DNA of 29,448 bases, from the NCBI RefSeq assembly GCF_001039355.2, contig NW_019775661.1, forward strand, positions 23,476 to 52,923. The letters are read 5' to 3'. Position 1 is the stretch's first letter. Each line of letters starts with the position of its first letter. The position numbers were made by a program, and so were the translations under genes. This DNA comes from Lingula anatina (Eukaryota > Brachiopoda > Lingulata > Lingulida > Lingulidae). Below, piece after piece: positions 24,901 to 29,448 of this stretch. The notes beneath the pieces are model-generated. The model saw only the letters and a list, made by a program, of their open reading frames with translations. It did no database searches and had not been told where the DNA came from.

Positions 24901-25203
24901 CACAAAAAATCACAAAACAGCTGACATCCCGTAAATCTCCACCTCTTTCTGACAAATATAAAAAAGTTATAAAAATAAAGTTTTAAATAATAAACAAATT
25001 AACCTAATCAGTTAATCAAAAATTCAAGTTAAAAGATATAAAAAATAATAGCATCTATAAAAGTAAAATAGATGTTTATATCTATAAGCCATTTGTTTGT
25101 GTATAACATCTTCTAATTGATAAATAAACATGAGATATGCAGTAAACTGCAAAATGCATACGTGGTGCTAAAATAAAGACTCAGTCTTTCAAAGTTTCTA
25201 CAG
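21923..25203. other. Convergent intergenic region between genes C and B
   Basis: It probably includes the gene B 3' UTR at its right end. A GAT-type repeat is at 22070-22096. The longest ORF (22435-22052, minus, 127 codons) ends in an isoleucine run made by that repeat and has no splice or domain support. No helical-cytokine-like exon was found here. Confidence 0.5.
22070..22096. repeat. (GAT)n microsatellite
   Basis: About nine GAT/AAT units in the region between genes C and B. Confidence 0.85.
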
Positions 25204-27426
25204 TCAGATTTGAGCCATATCTGAGTTATTGACAGAAAAAACATGGAAAAATGCCAACATGCAGTCTTTAAATTCTTCCGTAATTTCTTGAAGATTATAG
25301 AGGGCCAGTTGAGTATAGACTGAAGTGACAAAGTCTGATAGTCCCTGTGGTCTGACATACTTCACCTGAAGTGGGAGGGAGGGGTCACCGGCAATTTCTG
25401 TGTTAAAATTGGACACCTGCAAAATAAGAGAATATGTTATAATGTATACTAGTTTAGACATTTTGTTTCTACATATACATTAGTAAGTTAATTTGTTAGT
25501 GAATTATGCCATTTTTAAGTGATTTCGAACGACCGCTTTTCTTAAAGGCCTAATTCTCACGATTTCTATGTATCATACAGTATCTACGTGTATTATTGCT
25601 CAATTTAAAACACCAAGTGACAGTAGTAGTATACAGCGCTTTTATGACACTGATATATACATATATAAACTTTACGTTATTATGCTCGGAATATTATTGG
25701 TTTGTTTTCATCATTTTTTATCAAAGCTATTCGTTCTAACAGCCTCCTTTAAATAAATCTATCCCTCTTTATCATTCTACTCACCGTTCTTCGAAGAAAA
25801 AACATAGTATCGTTCACACTTTTCATGACGTCACCAAGACTGGTACAGTAAAAGCTGTTGTCGTCATTGATTGTGCCACACTGGTAGTTGTCGGTGGGAC
25901 AGCCAGATTTGGAGTTACACAGTCGACGATACTCCAGCATAGACACATTGCCGAGAACTAACTTGTAAGCGGTAAGATCATGGTGAAAACTGTTCAAAGC
26001 CACCTAAAACAAAAAAGCCATTTTATGGTTACTGTAAGTTCAAAAATTAAAGTATAAAAAGTTTATAGATCAACTATCTTCAGCCTCTTGAGCGTAATCA
26101 ATTTTCCAAGTAAAGATCTGAGAGTTACTTCAAGTACTAAAACGTTACATAATAACAGCTACCATTGCATATTTAGACATTTCCAAATAAAATTTAATTT
26201 AGGCATTTATTTGAATAAGGTACAGATTGCAAAATATAAAAGTAAAAACAGGTATAGTCGTAAAAACTTACCGCAAGAGCTTCCACTTCTCCTTCCAAGT
26301 ATTTTGTCTTTGTTTGAATGAAGAGTTTGGCGCACGTGTTTCTAGGAAAGTACCAGCCTCCTAATTTGGCAGGATCCGCAGTTTTGGGGTCGATATTTGT
26401 ATAAGGTGCAACTCGTGGCTGGTTCACCTGCATAAAATGATACTGTTGTCTCAATTTGTCGAATTCAAATCAAAATATTTAAGCACAGATCTTTTTATAT
26501 TCTAATGTGGATAATTTGTTTTCTGAAAATGACATTACGTCAAGACTGAAATATATGAGAAATATGCGGTGAATTTTACTGTCTTGAAAAAATAGAAGGG
26601 AGACGAGTGATAGAATCAGTAAGTACATGCAGGCCCGTAGCCAGGGGGGTGCGGGGGGATTCGAAAGAACCACCCTTTTTGCTGGGAAAAGGTCCACTTT
26701 GGGTAAAAATTTGATCTATGTACCTGAGAATTTTATGGTAAAAGGTCCACTTTTTCAGCAAACGAAACCCCCCCCCCCCCCTCCATGAATTTGCTGGCTA
26801 CGGGCCTGACATGTAAGTGTCAGTTTAAGTTAACCAAGACTTACAGTCAGACAATATATTGTATATACATTAACCATTACTTTTCTACCCTGTAGTTAAT
26901 ATTTCACAGTATTAAGAATCCATGTTCACTCACGTAAGTTTGGTAACTGCTCTGTGTCACAGTGTACAAATTTATCTGAGACCTGATCAGCCGGGTGAGA
27001 TTCCCTTTAAGAAACTCCATTAAAGTCGGGTTCATGTAGTTGACGGGTCTTTGGCAGGAAAAATCAAGGCTAGTTACCAATGGACCATTGGTCCGGGCAG
27101 GATAATGCCAGTTTAGGTTTGACATATGGTCAGCAGTCGGTAGGGGGTGGATTGTTGTGCTTGATTCAACAATCGCCAAAGCAAATAAAAAGGCAGCAGT
27201 TCCTAGGAAGACAATCAGACAAGATATCAAAGTTTTGATCAATTAAAACTTTTGTCTGTTGGTCTTAATGCCACAGACTCACTTTAAATTTAAGATGCAA
27301 AAAAGGCAATATTAGCGAATCCAGTTATGGATCCCGGCATTTATCAAAAACCAATTCATCATTCAATTTCTTCAATAAGATCGGAAGAAAAGTTCACTCA
27401 CCTGTTAGGCTGAGTTTGAAATCCAT
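25204..27426 (-). CDS. Gene B: secreted four-helix cytokine-like protein, five exons, 293 aa
   Basis: Minus-strand exons are 27426-27402, 27202-26934, 26427-26272, 26003-25785 and 25416-25204 (stop TGA); all have GT-AG borders, phases 1,0,0,0. The start has a strong Kozak context (A at -3, G at +4). Exons 1-2 give signal peptide MDFKLSLTGTAAFLFALA. Residues 70-96 form helix A with sequon NLT (N76) and the stretch LIRSQINLY. Exon 3 (52 residues) is the loop plus an amphipathic end (YLEGEVEALA). Exon 4 starts VALNS and holds helix B with YKLVLGNVS (sequon N169), cysteines 179, 185, 192 and 203, then helix C with sequon NDT (N214). Exon 5 has helix D (about 252-280). It is a paralogue of gene A: exon 4 shares 14 of the first 29 residues and the final helices align without gaps. 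The LGNVS stretch recalls LIF helix B from memory; no search was possible. Intron 2 carries a MITE. Confidence 0.9.
26630..26808 (-). mobile_element. MITE-like transposon, copy 2, in intron 2 of gene B
   Basis: Same 15-bp TIRs as the copy at 5626-5792 (CAGGCCCGTAGCCAG at 26630-26644 and its reverse complement at 26794-26808). It is flanked by ACATG at 26625-26629 and 26809-26813. The 179-bp body is in the opposite orientation and differs mainly in length of a poly-C run. Both duplications end in ATG, which may reflect a target preference. Confidence 0.93.
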
Positions 27427-27501
27427 TTTCTTTGCAATGCACTGTCGTATTGTAGGTGATTTAAACTTGCATCAAATTAACGATCAGATTTTCTTCGTAC
27501 G

Positions 27502-27509
27502 CTTTTATA
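27502..27509 (-). promoter_or_regulatory. TATA box of gene B
   Basis: TATAAAAG on the minus strand lies 76-83 bp before the ATG at 27426, placing the transcription start near 27475. Confidence 0.65.
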
Positions 27510-28846
27510 CAATTGTTACCCATCTTAAGACGCTATTTTGATCTCAACAAAAATATTAGAATATTTTGGGTATCCACTTACCATCTTATTTAGATACCTC
27601 CGAAACAATAAGATTGGAAATTTCAAAGCTGACGTATTGTAATAAGTTTATAAGTCACGGTTTAAAGATGGTTATGTATTATGTATCGTAAAGGGACAGG
27701 CTAAGAAATCATTGATATCAGTATTCATACCTACTTCCGCCACTTCAGTTGAACAAATACCGCAAGTAAAATTTCTTTGTTTTCCTCCTTGAGCTCTTTT
27801 TAAAATTGCAGTAAATAGGCAAAATAATTTCGACATCTGGTTTTATTTATTCGTTTTTCATTTTTCAAAATTTTTATATCTTAAGAAAATTGAAATACGT
27901 CATTGTTTCATTTCGGTTTGATATGCAGTTTTGATGGATGTGAATTTAGGTTTAAAAATGATAAAAACCAAATTATTTGTCATATTTTTCATACTTTTTC
28001 TCGTGTACATAAAAAACAAACAGAATCTGTAGTTAAATACTTAACTCACAACGTACATTTAAAAGAATACCATAACTTTGGCGGATCTTCTACTTAGCTT
28101 AGACAAGGGGAACAAGATAAAAATCCGAGCGAAGCGGGCGAAGTTTTTTCCATTATATTTAGGAAATATGGATGGAAAAAATTGGTTCGTTTTATCCCGT
28201 TTCATTTCAGAATTTTGTTTTAAGGGAGGGAGAAGGAGACGCATGTAATGCTTGCTGCCCACCCCCTCCTCCCGCCGATGAGCCAGTGGATAACTTAACT
28301 ACATTGTAAAGTTCATTCCGTACAACAATTAATGGAATACAGACGCAGATAGGATAACTGTCACAGGTGGCAGTAATTTCTGTCAGTTGACAGATTAAAT
28401 GAACAAGTTTGTAGAATTTTAGTCATTTTTTTTACGAAAATGAGACTTCCATCTATAGTTCAAGACAGAAAACGTGATTGAGATTCAAATTTGGCCTGTC
28501 ATAATTTTTTAATTCTACATTACTTAAAAAACACGACGAATTGATGGAAAATGCTACTCAAGGATTACTCGCCAAGCGAATTTTAATTAAATTTCTTTTT
28601 ACATTATGTGCAGAGTATACACATAATATAAACCTGGAGGATCAAGGAGTTTGCTTGGGCAGGGGTATAAGGATAAAAAAAATCCGAGTAATGTGAAGCA
28701 AATATACAAAAGTGAACGAAAATTTTACTATGATATGGAATGGATGGAATGGTATGGAAAATTTGTTGTTTTTTAAATTGTCCCGTATTCTGTGAGAGTG
28801 AGAAGTGTGATACCTTCGAAACTTCATTCCCAGTGTAACTCCAAAT

Positions 28847-29051
28847 CATTCCCAGAGATTTAGATCGATCTATCTGGATCGACCTAACTCCCTGGGAGTT
28901 CCCACTAAATTGCGGTTAGCCGAGCGCGCACGATAGTTAATTACCCCCATACAGTTTTTAGTAGGCTGGACAGACATTTAAGCCTGTTAAGCTGACACCA
29001 ATCTAGTGAGACTCCCCACGGGGATAGATCGATCTAAAATCTATAGGAATG
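28847..29051. mobile_element. Candidate inverted-repeat (MITE-like) element
   Basis: The left arm (28847-28874) starts CATTCC and contains AGATTTAGATCGATCTATC. The right arm (29023-29051) is its reverse complement with two substitutions and a 1-base indel. The 205-bp unit has no coding capacity. No clear target-site duplication was found, so the borders are uncertain. Confidence 0.5.
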
Positions 29052-29404
29052 GGGTCTTAGAAGGAAGTAGTTGCGTGCTCCCCCCTCCCCTCAGATAGGT
29101 ATTTCAATATCTTTACTTCAGTGAAATATAACAGGCAGGAGTAGCAGTAAATTAAGAGATGAAAAGACCATGTGTCAATAATGTACATATTGCAACAAAA
29201 GGGCGAGCACTATGTTCAATTGATGGAATAACACTGGCGTACGCAGGATTTTGTTAAATGATGGAAGGACAAAGGGATAAGGAAAAATTTCATTGCACTG
29301 GGTAAATATGAAACATTACATGAGAATAATTTTGTAATATGCTATGTCAGGCACAATCATGAAAGACAGTCTCTTATGTCGTTTTTGTTAGTTATGATGT
29401 TGTG

Positions 29405-29433
29405 TTTTTTTTTTTTTTTTTTTGGGGGGGGGG
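29405..29433. repeat. Poly-T then poly-G tract
   Basis: About 18 T followed by 11 G at the right edge of the window, mirroring the homopolymer runs at the left edge. Confidence 0.85.
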
Positions 29434-29448
29434 AGTGGAAAAGGGGTA

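Larger units (their letters stand above)
27510..29448. other. Right-end region without a supported gene
   Basis: Holds the gene B upstream region, two related repeat segments (28110-28260 and 28660-28790), the inverted-repeat element 28847-29051 and a homopolymer edge. ORFs are short and unsupported. Confidence 0.55.

Noticed and set aside
1-29448. CRISPR arrays, tRNA or rRNA genes
   Set aside because: No regularly spaced direct repeats and no recognisable tRNA or rRNA sequence; the window is animal nuclear DNA.

Overview
The window looks like nuclear DNA of a marine invertebrate animal. It is AT-rich and gene-sparse, with GT-AG introns, simple-sequence repeats, miniature transposons and short multi-exon genes for secreted proteins. 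No rRNA, tRNA, CRISPR or operon-like structure was seen. The phylum cannot be fixed from sequence alone. Reading the spliced exons rather than the single ORFs gives four genes.

Left end (1-1908, minus strand): the 5' part of a gene with a signal peptide followed by one complete MAM domain. It runs off the left edge through a poly-C/poly-G stretch. From about 1909 to 9125 there is no convincing gene; the stretch holds a 167-bp transposon (5626-5792) and simple repeats.

9.1-27.5 kb: three genes share one plan, here called A (+, 9226-12329), C (+, 19194-21633) and B (-, 27426-25204). Each has five coding exons with intron phases 1-0-0-0. Exon 1 is tiny. Exon 2 carries the rest of a signal peptide and a first amphipathic helix. 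Exon 3 is a loop. Exon 4 carries a helix, an N-glycosylation sequon, a four-cysteine loop and another helix. Exon 5 carries the last helix. A and B are clear paralogues (exon 4 begins VALNS in both; 14 of the first 29 residues are identical). C is more distant but keeps the layout. Predicted sizes are 293 (A), 201 (C) and 293 (B) residues. The plan matches what is known of vertebrate long-chain class I helical cytokines (IL-6, G-CSF, IL-11, LIF/CNTF type). My leading interpretation is a local cluster of invertebrate four-helix cytokine-like genes. The exon models are strong; the cytokine assignment is inference. Each gene has a TATA-like box 60-100 bp before its ATG.

27.5-29.4 kb: no gene seen. 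It holds a candidate inverted-repeat element (28847-29051), two related repeat segments, and a poly-T/poly-G edge. A second copy of the 5626 transposon family sits in intron 2 of gene B. Both copies have identical 15-bp terminal inverted repeats and 5-bp target-site duplications.
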